A stretch of 64,000 nucleotides of DNA from DASUPK01 sp963831605 (GCA_963831605.1 CAWHQR010000004.1:1-64000), one strand, 5' to 3'; numbered from the stretch's first letter, positions 33,986 to 42,239 are shown. The notes: generated by a model not told the origin, from the sequence alone. Program-made: numbers and translations.

Positions 33986-34698
33986 GCCCGACACCCCCCT
34001 CCATGAGCCGCATCCTGGTCGTCGATGACGAGGACTCCGTCCGCGAGTCCGTTGGCTACGCCCTCGAGCAGGAGGGCTTCGACGTCACCCTGGCATCCAA
34101 CGGCGAGGAGGCCGAGGTGCAGATCTCGGAGGACCACTTCGACCTGCTGGTCCTTGACATCATGATGCCGGGCAAGAGCGGCCTCGACATCTGCCGCGAG
34201 GTTCGCGCGCACAGCCCGGTGCCGATCATCCTGCTGACCGCCAAGGACGCCGAGGTGGACAAGGTCGTCGGACTCGAGGTCGGCGCCGACGACTACGTCA
34301 CCAAGCCGTTCTCGGTGCGTGAGCTGCTCGGTCGCGTCCGTGCCCAGCTCCGCCGCCGGGAGCTCGACCGTTCGACCGGGACCGAGGGGACCGCGATCGA
34401 GGCCGGCCCGGTCTCGATCGACCTGGCGCGTCACCTGGTCACCGTGCGCGGCGAGCCGATCAACCTGACCCGGTCGGAGTTCCAGGTGCTCCGGCTTCTG
34501 GCGGAGAACCCGGGCCAGGTCTTCTCGCGCAAGGAGATCATGGAGGAGCTCTGGCAGACCGAGTTCCGCGGCGACGTGCGCGCCTGCGACGTCCACATCT
34601 CGAACCTCCGCCAGAAGGTCGAGCGCGATCCCCAGAACCCCGAGCTGGTGCTCACGGTGCGCCGGGTCGGCTACCGATTCGCCGACGAGGGGTCCTAG
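33982..34698 (+). CDS. OmpR/PhoB-type response regulator
   Basis: A 238-residue regulator: receiver domain ILVVDDEDSVRESVGYALEQ with phospho-acceptor Asp59 (LLVLDIMMPGKSG), Thr in LLTAKD and Lys in DDYVTKPFSVREL; then a winged helix (about 140-235, NLTRSEFQVLRLLAENPGQVFSRKEIMEEL ... VDVHISNLRQKVE-like ... VRRVGYRF). It is the partner of the kinase just upstream (4-base overlap). A second ATG at 34003 would drop seven residues. Downstream lies an inverted repeat that contains its stop codon. Confidence 0.93.
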   Translation: MSPTPPSMSRILVVDDEDSVRESVGYALEQEGFDVTLASNGEEAEVQISEDHFDLLVLDIMMPGKSGLDICREVRAHSPVPIILLTAKDAEVDKVVGLEVGADDYVTKPFSVRELLGRVRAQLRRRELDRSTGTEGTAIEAGPVSIDLARHLVTVRGEPINLTRSEFQVLRLLAENPGQVFSRKEIMEELWQTEFRGDVRACDVHISNLRQKVERDPQNPELVLTVRRVGYRFADEGS

Positions 34699-34715
34699 CC
34701 AACTCCGAGGGCTAG
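34695..34715. terminator. Inverted repeat carrying two convergent stop codons
   Basis: CTAGCC (34695-34700) pairs with GGCTAG (34710-34715). The left arm contains the TAG of the + strand response regulator, the right arm the stop (CTA) of the 59-aa minus-strand gene, so it may act as a small bidirectional terminator. Confidence 0.4.
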
Positions 34716-34891
34716 AAGCTGAGGTGGTAGCCACCGCGATACTGAGCGGGGCCGCTGAAGATCTGATTCGGCGGAGTGGAGACCTGGATCGGGGATGGCG
34801 TGAGGCTGATGCCGGTGGCGCCGGAGGGCTCCTGGACGCTCGTTCGCAGCGAGAGCTTGGCGTTCAGGTTCTGGGTCGAGTTCGGTGGCAT
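34712..34891 (-). CDS. Putative 59-aa protein of unknown function
   Basis: The frame encodes 59 residues beginning MPPNSTQNLNAKLSLRT and ending QYRGGYHLSF. It is low in Arg and rich in Ser, Pro, Asn and Gln, unlike the Arg/Ala-rich shadow frames of this GC-rich DNA, which argues for a real gene. An AGAGAG stretch about seven bases before the ATG can act as ribosome binding site; a start at 34918 would add nine residues. No signal peptide and no family recognised. It fills the gap between a response regulator and a secreted protein. Confidence 0.45.
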   Translation of the reverse strand: MPPNSTQNLNAKLSLRTSVQEPSGATGISLTPSPIQVSTPPNQIFSGPAQYRGGYHLSF

Positions 34892-34928
34892 TCCGTATCT
34901 CTCTTCGCCGTCTTGCATCGGCCACCTT

Positions 34929-34949
34929 CTGGGAATCCTTGATTCCCAG
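34929..34949 (-). terminator. 9-bp hairpin downstream of a secreted-protein gene
   Basis: CTGGGAATC (34929-34937), loop CTT, GATTCCCAG (34941-34949): perfect stem 44 bases after the stop of the minus-strand gene at 34993 and before the start of the 59-aa gene. Terminator or operator; no U tract. Confidence 0.4.
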
Positions 34950-34992
34950 CGTCAGGGAGAACCCCTGGCCTGACTCGGTGGATGACCCGGAC

Positions 34993-35415
34993 CTAGAGGC
35001 CGGCGAGCTTGCAGCCCACGGGCACCGAGCCGCTCGCGGGGCCGACGGGCGCCCCGGCGGTCCAGGTGTAGCGGAGCTTCGTGAAGAGTCGGCGGCCGTT
35101 CGCGCAGGTGCGCGGCTTGGTCAGCAGCAGCTGCATCGGTGCGTCCTTCGTCGTGCCGTGCACGCAGTCGGGGGTGCAGTCGTTGACCTGGCCCGTCCCG
35201 GTGCCGAGCGCGGACTTCTTCGTCCAGCTCGACCAGGTCATCTCGCGGGCGCCCAGGCTGGCGTCTCCGCAGGCGATGATCACGTTGATCGGCTTGAACT
35301 TCGCCTTGGCGCAGTTGCTGATCAGCAGCGGCCGTTTGGCGCTGGCATCGGCGGCTCCGACTCCAAGCGCCAGAACTGCGGCAATCACGACCAACACCGC
35401 CTTCACAGCGCACAC
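34993..35415 (-). CDS. Small secreted cysteine-containing protein
   Basis: A 140-residue exported protein with signal peptide at about 1-26 (VKAVLVVIAAVLALGVGAADASA). The mature part has six cysteines (SNCAKAKF, IIACGD, NDCTPDC, RTCANG, VGCKLAG), so three disulfides are likely, and a beta-rich pattern (LRYTWTAGAPVG). It is not a family I can name but this type of Cys-bearing secreted protein recurs in Thermoleophilia. GTG 35415 is favoured by GGGGGG five bases upstream, which is itself one arm of a palindrome at 35421-35436. Confidence 0.68.
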   Translation of the reverse strand: MCAVKAVLVVIAAVLALGVGAADASAKRPLLISNCAKAKFKPINVIIACGDASLGAREMTWSSWTKKSALGTGTGQVNDCTPDCVHGTTKDAPMQLLLTKPRTCANGRRLFTKLRYTWTAGAPVGPASGSVPVGCKLAGL

Positions 35416-35420
35416 CCTAT

Positions 35421-35436
35421 CCCCCCATTCGGGGGG
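35421..35436. promoter_or_regulatory. C6/G6 palindrome, copy 1
   Basis: CCCCCCATTCGGGGGG (on the minus strand CCCCCCGAATGGGGGG) sits between the divergent secreted-protein gene and the GAF-kinase gene. An almost identical palindrome occurs at 37995-38010 before fabD. It overlaps the ribosome binding site of the minus-strand gene, so binding of a regulator or RNA folding could control that gene. Confidence 0.5.
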
Positions 35437-35486
35437 TGTGTCCGAGAGCCGGGGCGTAACCGGTGCGAGGATGCAGGGGTAGCCCC

Positions 35487-36608
35487 ATGGACGTGAGCAT
35501 CAAGGAAGACTCGCTCCGCTCCGAGGCCCTGGACGTGGTCGTCCAGTTGCTCTTCCAGTTGGACGAAAGGAGAGAGCTCGACGACTTCTACGACCGCCTC
35601 TGCGAGGCCGTCTGCCTGCAGACCTCCATGGAGCGCGCCGTGATCTTTCTCTATGACGCCGAACGCCGTCTGGTGCTGCCCGCCGGACTTCATGGCCTCC
35701 ACCGGGAGTTCGTCGCCCACGCCTACGGGAGCCTCGCGGAGACGCCGATCGCGCAGCGGGCTTTGGCTGAGGACCGGGTGGTCGAGACCACGGACCTCGC
35801 GGCGGCCGTCCCGGCCCGCTACAGCAACATGCCCGGCGTCACCAAGCTGACCTGCACTCCGGTCGCCGCCGCCGGGCGCTGGCTCGGCGTGATCTTCGCC
35901 GACCGCGACGGCGAGCATTTCGACCTGACCGACGGTGAGCGCTCGACCATGCATGCGCTCGGACGGACGGCGGCCCTCGCCAGCCACGTGCGAGAGGTCA
36001 CGCGGCAGCTCGAGCGAAGTCGCCGTCTCTCCGAGCGGATCGACCTCGCCCGGGAGGTCCACGAGCGAGTCACCCAGAGGCTGTTCGGCGTCTCGATGGC
36101 GCTTGGATCGGACCGGCCGCTGGCCGATGACGATCGCGAGCGCTGCGTCGCCGAGATCGAGGCGGCCCTCGGCGACCTGCGGGAGGCGCTGATCGGGTCC
36201 GCAGGCAGCTCCCTGATGGAGCTGCAGGATGGTGGGCTGCGGGCAGAGCTCGAGCGTCTCGGCCGCCAGTACAAGATGCTTCCGCTGGTGGTGGACTGGC
36301 ATGAGGGGGTGGACGTCCCGGAGAGCCTCGAGCCGCTCGCCGTGTCGGTCCTGAACGAGACGCTTCGCAACGCGGAGAGGCACGCGGACCCCGCTGAGGT
36401 CCGGGTGACGATCGAAGGGCGCGACGGGGCCTTCGTGCTCGAGGTGCGAAATGACGGGCTGCCGCCGATTGGTGACGAGAGCGGGGCTCGCGGATCGCGG
36501 ATGGGCCTGCGGCTCGCGTCCTACGAGGCGCTGCAGCGAGGCGGCATGCTCGAATACGGCCGTGAGGAGGACCGATGGCGGGTGCGCCTGGTGCTGCCGA
36601 GCAGCTGA
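35487..36608 (+). CDS. GAF-domain sensor histidine kinase (NarX/DesK-like HisKA_3)
   Basis: A soluble 373-residue kinase: GAF domain at about 20-165 (LCEAVCLQTSMERAVIFLYDAERRLVLPAG ... VTKLTCTPVAAAGRWLGVIFADRDG), then a HisKA_3 dimerisation helix with the phospho-acceptor His in DLAREVHERVTQRLF (about residue 193), and a HATPase domain with N box LNETLRNAERHADPAEVRV and G box SRMGLRLASYEAL. No membrane segment, so the signal is cytoplasmic, perhaps redox or ligand bound by GAF. It overlaps the LuxR-type regulator by 34 bases, its probable partner. Confidence 0.88.
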   Translation: MDVSIKEDSLRSEALDVVVQLLFQLDERRELDDFYDRLCEAVCLQTSMERAVIFLYDAERRLVLPAGLHGLHREFVAHAYGSLAETPIAQRALAEDRVVETTDLAAAVPARYSNMPGVTKLTCTPVAAAGRWLGVIFADRDGEHFDLTDGERSTMHALGRTAALASHVREVTRQLERSRRLSERIDLAREVHERVTQRLFGVSMALGSDRPLADDDRERCVAEIEAALGDLREALIGSAGSSLMELQDGGLRAELERLGRQYKMLPLVVDWHEGVDVPESLEPLAVSVLNETLRNAERHADPAEVRVTIEGRDGAFVLEVRNDGLPPIGDESGARGSRMGLRLASYEALQRGGMLEYGREEDRWRVRLVLPSS

Positions 36609-37231
36609 ACGGCGCGAAGAAGCTTCGCGTGCTCGTGGTCGATGATCACGCCGTCGTGCAGTGGGGGTTTCGCCTGCTGCTCGGGCGGCAGCCGTGGGTC
36701 GGGGACTGCGTGGTGGCCTCGACCCCGGAGGAGGCCGTCGAGCTCGCGGGCAAGGGCCGTCCCGATGTCGCGTTGGTTGACCTGTTCCTCGGTGAGCGTT
36801 CGGGCGCCGAGCTCTGTGAGGCGCTGCGCGAGGCCTCGCCGAAGACGCGTGTGCTGCTGATCTCGGGAGCCGGCTGGATCTCGCCCGAAGCGGCCAAGGC
36901 GGCCGGCGCCGCGGGCTTCATATCCAAGGACTGGAGCGCCGATGAGGTTGCGAACGCGGTGCGCATGGTGGGCAGGGGAATGACGGTCTACGCGCGTCAG
37001 GCCGATGGGCCGGCGACCCCGCTCTCACCGCGCGAGCGGGAGGTCCTCGAGCTGATCGGTGCCGGGGCCACCAACCGCGAGATCGCCGAGCGGCTCTTTC
37101 TCTCGCCGCACACGATCAAGGACCACACGACCGCTCTCTACCGGAAGCTCGGTGTGCGCAACCGTGCCGAGGCGACACGGAAGGCCCAACAGCTTGGCTT
37201 GACGCGCGGCGCAGCGTCGTCGGACCTCTGA
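36575..37231 (+). CDS. NarL/FixJ-type response regulator (LuxR HTH)
   Basis: A 218-residue regulator: receiver domain LRVLVVDDHAVVQWGFRLLL with phospho-acceptor Asp69 in VALVDLFLGERSG, Ser in LLISGAG and Lys in GFISKDWSADE, and a LuxR-type helix-turn-helix (about 150-205, LSPREREVLELIGAGATNREIAERLFLSPHTIKDHTTALYRKL). It overlaps the GAF kinase and forms a NarXL-like two-component pair. The palindrome at 35421-35436 upstream of the operon, repeated in front of the fab operon, is a candidate target. Confidence 0.9.
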   Translation: MAGAPGAAEQLNGAKKLRVLVVDDHAVVQWGFRLLLGRQPWVGDCVVASTPEEAVELAGKGRPDVALVDLFLGERSGAELCEALREASPKTRVLLISGAGWISPEAAKAAGAAGFISKDWSADEVANAVRMVGRGMTVYARQADGPATPLSPREREVLELIGAGATNREIAERLFLSPHTIKDHTTALYRKLGVRNRAEATRKAQQLGLTRGAASSDL

Positions 37232-37260
37232 GTGGAGAAGTGCCGCGTAGGATTGCGGCC

Positions 37261-37662
37261 GTGCCGTTCACGCACCGGAATCTCAAGGAGGACCCGCCGG
37301 ATGTCGGGTCCAACTTCGACGGGGCGCCGGACCTGGAGTTCCGCCTGGCGACCGAGGCGCTCGAGCTCGAGCAATCCGGCCTGAGCTACCAGCGCGTCCC
37401 GCCGGACCATCGCTTTCCGTACGGCCACACGCACGAGAGGCAGGAGGAGGTGTACGTGGTCGTGGGCGGGAGCGGGCGCATGAAGCTCGACGACGAGATC
37501 GTCGAGCTCAAGCAGTGGGACGCGGTGCGCGTCCCGCCCGGCACGTGGCGAGGCTACGAGGCCGGGCCGGAGGGCCTCGAGATCATCGTCATCGGCGCGC
37601 CCAGTCTCGGCGACGGTCGGCGCGAAGACGTCGAGGGCGAGCGCGACTGGTGGGCTGACTAG
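37261..37662 (+). CDS. Small cupin-domain protein
   Basis: A 133-residue single-domain cupin. The metal-binding cupin motif is visible as PYGHTHERQEEVYVVVGGSGRMKLDD (His, His, Glu, Gly) and the second motif as WDAVRVPPGTWRGYEAGPEG, where the usual second-motif histidine is replaced by Trp-Arg, so the metal site may be altered. Small cupins of this kind bind sugars or small acids. GTG 37261 is preferred to GTG 37240 because AGGA stands eight bases upstream and the family begins near PFTHRNLKED. Confidence 0.78.
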   Translation: MPFTHRNLKEDPPDVGSNFDGAPDLEFRLATEALELEQSGLSYQRVPPDHRFPYGHTHERQEEVYVVVGGSGRMKLDDEIVELKQWDAVRVPPGTWRGYEAGPEGLEIIVIGAPSLGDGRREDVEGERDWWAD

Positions 37663-37673
37663 CCGAAGCTGCG

Positions 37674-37919
37674 CTAGCCGTCGTTCCCGGCCGTCCAGTC
37701 CCTCCGCCAGGAATCCAAGGTGTCGCTCAGGCTCTTCAGCTCGTCCGCTGTTGCCTTGTGCCCGGCAACCCGGGGAACGTCGCTGTCGAATGCAGCGGCC
37801 GCCGTGTCCGAGGTTTCGTCATCCAGCTTCGAAACCACGGCGATCAATCTGTCGAGGGCGTCGGCGAGGCCCGTGATCCGTTCCTCGAGTTCGGTGGGGC
37901 TGGGCCCCGGATCCGCCAT
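37674..37919 (-). CDS. Small acidic helical protein of unknown function
   Basis: An 81-residue acidic protein (MADPGPSPTELEERITGLADAL...) predicted as two helices with heptad-like hydrophobic spacing (LEERITGLADALDRLIAVVSKLDDE; ATADELKSLSDTLDSW), i.e. a short coiled coil. No cysteines, signal peptide or known domain. It converges with the cupin gene and diverges from fabD. Composition is clearly protein-like, so I accept it as a gene of unknown role. Confidence 0.6.
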   Translation of the reverse strand: MADPGPSPTELEERITGLADALDRLIAVVSKLDDETSDTAAAAFDSDVPRVAGHKATADELKSLSDTLDSWRRDWTAGNDG

Positions 37920-37994
37920 GCGCGGATTCTTTCGACCCGAGGCACGCCGGCGCGCGGTGCCTCCTCTCCTGACCCCCCGCTCGTCCCCCTGAAC

Positions 37995-38010
37995 CCCCCC
38001 GAACGGGGGG
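37995..38010. promoter_or_regulatory. C6/G6 palindrome, copy 2, before the fab operon
   Basis: CCCCCCGAACGGGGGG, 52 bp upstream of the fabD ATG, between fabD and the divergent 81-aa gene. It differs by one loop base from the copy at 35421-35436 (read on the minus strand). A shared transcription factor site is the simplest reading. Confidence 0.5.
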
Positions 38011-38062
38011 CATGGCGGCGAATTTCTTCACGCATCCGGACCTCGCGGTTAGTGATTGGGGC

Positions 38063-38929
38063 ATGGATGCGAATTCAGCTTCGGCGATTCTCTTTCCGGG
38101 TCAGGGGGTCGGGGATCCGTCGAGCCGCGAGGCAGTGGCGGATCTCCGCCCGGACCTGCTTGATCTGGCCACAGAGCTGGTCGGTGAGGATCCCTTCGAG
38201 CGCATGGCGGAAGGCACCGCCTACGCCCAGCCGGCCGTCTACTGCGCCTCGATGGCCGGCTATGAGCGCCTGAGGCGTCCCGGCGCCGAGTACTTCGCCG
38301 GGCACTCACTGGGCGAGGTCGGGGCCCTGGCCGCCGCCGGAGCGATCGATGATGCCGACGGGCTGCGGATCGTCGTGGCCCGAGGGCGGGTGATGGACGA
38401 CGCCGCCCGCGCGGGTGAGGCCGGTGGCATGCTCGCCGTCGGTTCCGATCGCGACCGCGCCGAGTCCCTGGCTTCTGAGCACGGCCTGACTCTCGCGAAC
38501 GAGAACTCGCCACGGCAATTCGTTCTCTCCGGTCCTCTGACTCGGATCGAGCAGGCGGAGGAGGCCGCCAAGGCCTCCGGTGTGCGAGCGAAGAAGCTCG
38601 CGGTCGCGGGCGCGTTCCACACCGAGGCGATGGCCTGCGGCGTGGAGGCCTTCCGCGCGGAGCTCGCGGAGATCGAGTTCGAAGCGCCCGTGGCCCCGGT
38701 GATCTCCTCGACCAAGGCTGACTTCTTCCCGGACGATCCGCGCGACGACCTCGCAGCGTCGCTCATCCGCCCGATCCGCTGGACGTCACTGCTCGCGAAG
38801 CTCGAGGAGCTGGGCGTGCGGCGCTTCCTTGACGTCGGTCCCGGAAAGGTCCTCGCCGGGCTGGTCAAGAGGACGCTGGCCGATTCGGACGTCGAGATCG
38901 TCTCGAACCGGGAGTCGGCCCTTGCCTGA
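38063..38929 (+). CDS. fabD: Malonyl-CoA:ACP transacylase
   Basis: A 288-residue transacylase that loads malonate on acyl carrier protein. Visible are LFPGQGVGDPS (11-20), the nucleophile Ser82 in FAGHSLGEVGAL, the catalytic His186 in AGAFHTEAM and the substrate Arg region RGRVM. The conserved QSPGQ start is present as GQG. It is the first gene of a tightly packed fatty-acid operon; TTG of fabH lies within its last codons. ATG 38063 is preferred over 38012 because of family length. Confidence 0.93.
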   Translation: MDANSASAILFPGQGVGDPSSREAVADLRPDLLDLATELVGEDPFERMAEGTAYAQPAVYCASMAGYERLRRPGAEYFAGHSLGEVGALAAAGAIDDADGLRIVVARGRVMDDAARAGEAGGMLAVGSDRDRAESLASEHGLTLANENSPRQFVLSGPLTRIEQAEEAAKASGVRAKKLAVAGAFHTEAMACGVEAFRAELAEIEFEAPVAPVISSTKADFFPDDPRDDLAASLIRPIRWTSLLAKLEELGVRRFLDVGPGKVLAGLVKRTLADSDVEIVSNRESALA

Positions 38930-39974
38930 GCTCTCGCCCGGACAGCAGTGGGAGGTCGACTCCTCTCTCGTCGATCCCGAGGGGCTCGTCGCGCGGGCAA
39001 CGGGCGCGACGGCCAACGGCGCAAAGCGGACGGCCGGGCCGGGAATCGCCGCCATTGCGGCATCCCTCCCGGAGCGCGTGGTCGAAAACGAGGAGATCGC
39101 CGGCCCGCTGGGGGTCGAGCCGGAGTGGATCTCCTCGCGGACCGGAATCCATCGCCGCCGCAAGGTGAACGGCGAGAGCCTGGTCGACCTGGCCGCCGAC
39201 GCCGGTTCGGATGCGCTCGCGCTCGCCGGGTTCGATGCCGCCGATCTCGACCTGGTCATGGTCGCCACCTGCACGCCGGACCAGCAGTTGCCGAACGCGG
39301 CTCCCCAGGTCGCGAGCCGAATTGGAGCCACAACGGCTGGAGCCATGGACATCGGTGCCGCCTGCACGGGTTTTCTCTCGGCCCTCTCGCTCGCCACCGG
39401 GCTGCTCGAGGCCGGGAGGGCCCGGGCCGTGCTCGTCGTCGGAGCCGAGGTGCTGAGCAGCGTGATCGACTACTCGGACCGGCGAACGGCGGGCCTGTTT
39501 GGCGACGGGGCGGGGGCCGCGCTGGTCACTCTGGGCGGCCCCGGCCTGATCGGCCCGATCGCCCTCCGCTCGGACGGGGCGCGGGGAGAGCTGATCCGCA
39601 TTTCGAACGAGGAACGCCTGGTGAGGATGGATGGCCGCGCCACCTTCCGCGCGGCGGTCGCGGCGATGAGCGGCGCGACGCAGCAGGTCGTCTCAGAGGC
39701 CGGACTGTCGCTCGACCAGATCGACCTGTTCGTCTACCACCAGGCCAACTCGCGGATCATCTCCGCGGTGGGGGAGCGGCTGGTCCTGCCGCCCGACCGG
39801 GTCATCGACTGCCTGGCCGACTACGGCAACACCTCGGCAGCGAGCATCCCGATCGCGCTCGCGGAGGCCGCATCGTCCGGCCTGCTCCGCAAAGGATCCC
39901 GCGTATTGCTCTCCGCCTTCGGCGCGGGCCTCACCTGGGGCGCCGGGATCGTCGAGTGGGAGGGGACGGCGTGA
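38922..39974 (+). CDS. fabH: Beta-ketoacyl-ACP synthase III
   Basis: A 350-residue condensing enzyme that starts fatty-acid chains from acyl-CoA and malonyl-ACP. The triad is Cys148 (DIGAACTGFLSAL), His in FVYHQANSRI (about 276) and Asn in DYGNTSAAS (about 306). The N-terminus carries about 40 extra residues (SPGQQWEVDSSLVDPEGL) before the usual beginning GIAAIAASLPERVVEN. TTG 38922, with GGGAG six bases upstream, fits and overlaps the fabD stop; a later start would be hidden inside the frame. Stop overlaps fabG (GTGA). Confidence 0.92.
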   Translation: MPELSPGQQWEVDSSLVDPEGLVARATGATANGAKRTAGPGIAAIAASLPERVVENEEIAGPLGVEPEWISSRTGIHRRRKVNGESLVDLAADAGSDALALAGFDAADLDLVMVATCTPDQQLPNAAPQVASRIGATTAGAMDIGAACTGFLSALSLATGLLEAGRARAVLVVGAEVLSSVIDYSDRRTAGLFGDGAGAALVTLGGPGLIGPIALRSDGARGELIRISNEERLVRMDGRATFRAAVAAMSGATQQVVSEAGLSLDQIDLFVYHQANSRIISAVGERLVLPPDRVIDCLADYGNTSAASIPIALAEAASSGLLRKGSRVLLSAFGAGLTWGAGIVEWEGTA

Positions 39975-40771
39975 GTGCGACCGAAACAGCGGCGAATCCC
40001 GACGGCGTCGCCGCAAAGCAGAGCTTGGGCAGCGCCCTGGTCACCGGCGCATCCCGCGGCATCGGAGCCGCGACGGCGCGTGCGCTGGCCGAGGACGGCT
40101 GGTCGGTCGCCGTCAACTACTCCCGCGACCGCGAGGGCGCCGAGTCGGTCGCCGGCTCGATCGAGGATGCCGGAGGGACCGCGCTCGTGGTCGGTGCCGA
40201 CGTGGCCGATGCCGGCGCGACCGAGCAGATGCTCTCCGAGGTCACCGAGCGGCTCGGACCCGTGCTGGTTCTCGTCAACAACGCCGGCATCACGGCGGAC
40301 AACCTGTCGATGAGGCTGAGCGACGAGGACTGGAACCGCGTCCTCGACGTCAACCTGACGGGCGCATTCCGGCTCACTCGGGATGCGATCGGATCGATGA
40401 TGCGCCAGCGCTTCGGCCGGGTGATCAACGTCTCCTCCGTCGTCGGCCTGCGGGCCAACCCCGGTCAGGCGAACTACGCGGCCTCGAAGGCGGGATTGAT
40501 CGCCTTCACCCGCACCGTGGCGGCGGAGGTCGCGCGGCGCGGAGTGACGGTGAACGCGGTCGCGCCCGGGTTGATCGAGACCCATCTGACCCGCGAGTTC
40601 ACCGGCAACGGCACGGACTCGAACGGGTCCGCCGGCCTGCTCGACGCGATCCCCGCGCGGCGGACCGGATCGCCGGAGGAGGTCGCCGCCTGCATCCGCT
40701 TCCTCGCGTCCGACGACGCCTCGTATGTGACCGGAGCCGTGCTGCCCGTTGACGGCGGCATGTCCGTCTGA
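39971..40771 (+). CDS. fabG: 3-oxoacyl-ACP reductase
   Basis: A 266-residue short-chain dehydrogenase: NADPH motif ALVTGASRGIGAATARAL (about 22-39), NNAGIT, catalytic Ser in NVSSVVGLRANPGQ, Tyr and Lys in NYAASKAGLIAF and the ending SYVTGAVLPVDGGMSV, which is the FabG signature. It reduces beta-ketoacyl-ACP. An 18-residue N-terminal extension rich in Ala and Thr precedes the fold. A ~25-residue stretch EFTGNGTDSNGSAGL is slightly longer than in E. coli FabG. GTG start overlaps the fabH stop. Confidence 0.92.
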   Translation: MSATETAANPDGVAAKQSLGSALVTGASRGIGAATARALAEDGWSVAVNYSRDREGAESVAGSIEDAGGTALVVGADVADAGATEQMLSEVTERLGPVLVLVNNAGITADNLSMRLSDEDWNRVLDVNLTGAFRLTRDAIGSMMRQRFGRVINVSSVVGLRANPGQANYAASKAGLIAFTRTVAAEVARRGVTVNAVAPGLIETHLTREFTGNGTDSNGSAGLLDAIPARRTGSPEEVAACIRFLASDDASYVTGAVLPVDGGMSV

Positions 40772-40797
40772 CCAACAACCGAACGAAAGGAGTCGCA

Positions 40798-41043
40798 ATG
40801 ACAACCGCAACCAAGGATCAGGTGACCGAGAGGGTGATCTCGGCGCTGGTCGAGTTCGGCGAGGAGCCGGAGAACGTCAAGCCGGACTCGCGCTTCGAGG
40901 ACCTGGACATCGACTCGCTCGACCTGGTCGAGCTCGCGCAGGTGATCGAGGACGAGTACAGCATCGAGATCAGCGACGCCGAGATGGAGAAGATCACGAC
41001 CGTCCAGGACGTGGTCGACTTCGTGACCCAGCGCCAGCAATGA
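40798..41043 (+). CDS. acpP: Acyl carrier protein
   Basis: An 81-residue acidic four-helix carrier. The phosphopantetheine attachment is Ser40 in LDIDSLDLVELAQVIED, with the usual DSL motif. It shuttles the growing acyl chain among FabD, FabH, FabG, the dehydratase, FabI and FabF, all encoded in the same operon. Strong ribosome binding site GAAAGGAG about six bases before the ATG, fitting a highly expressed protein. Its stop overlaps the fabF start (ATGA). Confidence 0.95.
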   Translation: MTTATKDQVTERVISALVEFGEEPENVKPDSRFEDLDIDSLDLVELAQVIEDEYSIEISDAEMEKITTVQDVVDFVTQRQQ

Positions 41044-42239
41044 CTCGCCGGGTCGCCATCACCGGGATCGGCGCGGTCACCCCGCTGGGCGTCGGCGCGC
41101 CGGCCTTGCACGAGCGCTGGTCAGCCGGCGAGTCCGGGATCGAGGACGGTCTCGCCCGCTGCTCGGACTTCGAGGCGACCGACCACCTGACGCGCCGCCA
41201 GGTGCGCCGCACCGATCGCTTCACGCAGCTCGCGCTGGTCGCGGCTGCCGAGGCGATCTCCCAGGCGGGCCTGGACGAGTCGCCCTACGACCGCACCGAG
41301 ATCGGCAGCGTGATCGGCACCGGGATCGGCGGCCTCTCCACGATCGAGTCCGAGCACACCGTCCTGGAGGAGCACGGCCAGGGCAAGGTCTCCCCCCATT
41401 GCGTGCCCCAGATGATGGCGAACTCCGCGTCGGGCGCTCTGGCGATCGAGCACGACCTGCGCGGGCAGTGCTTCGGCACCGTCTCGGCCTGTGCGGCGGG
41501 AGCCCACGCCGTCGGCGCCGCGGCCCGGATGATCTCCTACGGCGACGCGGTCGCCTGTGTCACCGGCGGCGCCGAATCCGCGATGACCCCGTTGGCCACG
41601 GCGGCCTTCGCCGAGATGGGTGCGACCTCCGAGTCCGGGATCTCTCGGCCATTCGACCGTCGTCGCGATGGCTTCGTGATGGGAGAGGGCGCCGGGGTGA
41701 TGGTGCTCGAGGACGCCGAGACGGCCGAGCTTCGCGGTGCCCAGATCCTGGGCTACGTGAGGGGCTACGGCGCCACCGCGGACGCCCATCACATGACCGC
41801 GCCCGAGCCGAGCGGCGACGGCGCAGCTCGCGCGATCCGCAAGGCACTTGCCGACGCGGAGATCGAGCCGAGCGACCTGGCGTACGTCAACGCCCACGGC
41901 ACCTCGACCCCGCTCAACGACCGCTCGGAGACCGAGGCCCTGAAGACGGCTCTCGGCGAGTCGGCGTTCCGGGTCCCGACCTCATCGACCAAGTCGGCGA
42001 TCGGGCACCTGCTCGGGGCCGCCGGCGCCGTCGAGGCCGTCGAGACCCTGCAGGCGCTCCGGGCCAAGCAGGCGCCGCCCACCCTCAACTACGAGGAGCC
42101 GGACGAGGGGCTCGACCTCGACTACGTCCCCGGCGAGGCGAAGGCGCTGTCGCTGAACGGCCATCCGGCCATCGGGATCAGCAACTCATTCGGCTTCGGC
42201 GGCCACAACGTCGTGCTCTGCATCGAGGCGGCGGCGTGA
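41040..42239 (+). CDS. fabF: Beta-ketoacyl-ACP synthase II
   Basis: A 399-residue KAS II: VAITGIGAVTPLG at the start, catalytic Cys151 in TVSACAAGAHAVG, His in YVNAHGTSTPLND and the second His plus Lys in SSTKSAIGHLLGAAGAVE. It elongates acyl-ACP by two carbons. Length and motifs are complete, including FDRRRDGFVMGEGAG. Overlaps acpP by four bases. A beta-ketoacyl pair FabH plus FabF in one operon gives both initiation and elongation. Confidence 0.94.
   Translation: MTRRVAITGIGAVTPLGVGAPALHERWSAGESGIEDGLARCSDFEATDHLTRRQVRRTDRFTQLALVAAAEAISQAGLDESPYDRTEIGSVIGTGIGGLSTIESEHTVLEEHGQGKVSPHCVPQMMANSASGALAIEHDLRGQCFGTVSACAAGAHAVGAAARMISYGDAVACVTGGAESAMTPLATAAFAEMGATSESGISRPFDRRRDGFVMGEGAGVMVLEDAETAELRGAQILGYVRGYGATADAHHMTAPEPSGDGAARAIRKALADAEIEPSDLAYVNAHGTSTPLNDRSETEALKTALGESAFRVPTSSTKSAIGHLLGAAGAVEAVETLQALRAKQAPPTLNYEEPDEGLDLDYVPGEAKALSLNGHPAIGISNSFGFGGHNVVLCIEAAA

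Noticed and set aside
31022..33994. A 990-codon open frame on the minus strand
   Set aside because: It lies opposite holB and the histidine kinase; no motifs, composition typical of an antisense frame.
37995..38010. Rho-independent terminator
   Set aside because: The C6/G6 hairpin lies in a divergent promoter region with no gene ending into it and no U tract, so a regulatory site is more likely.
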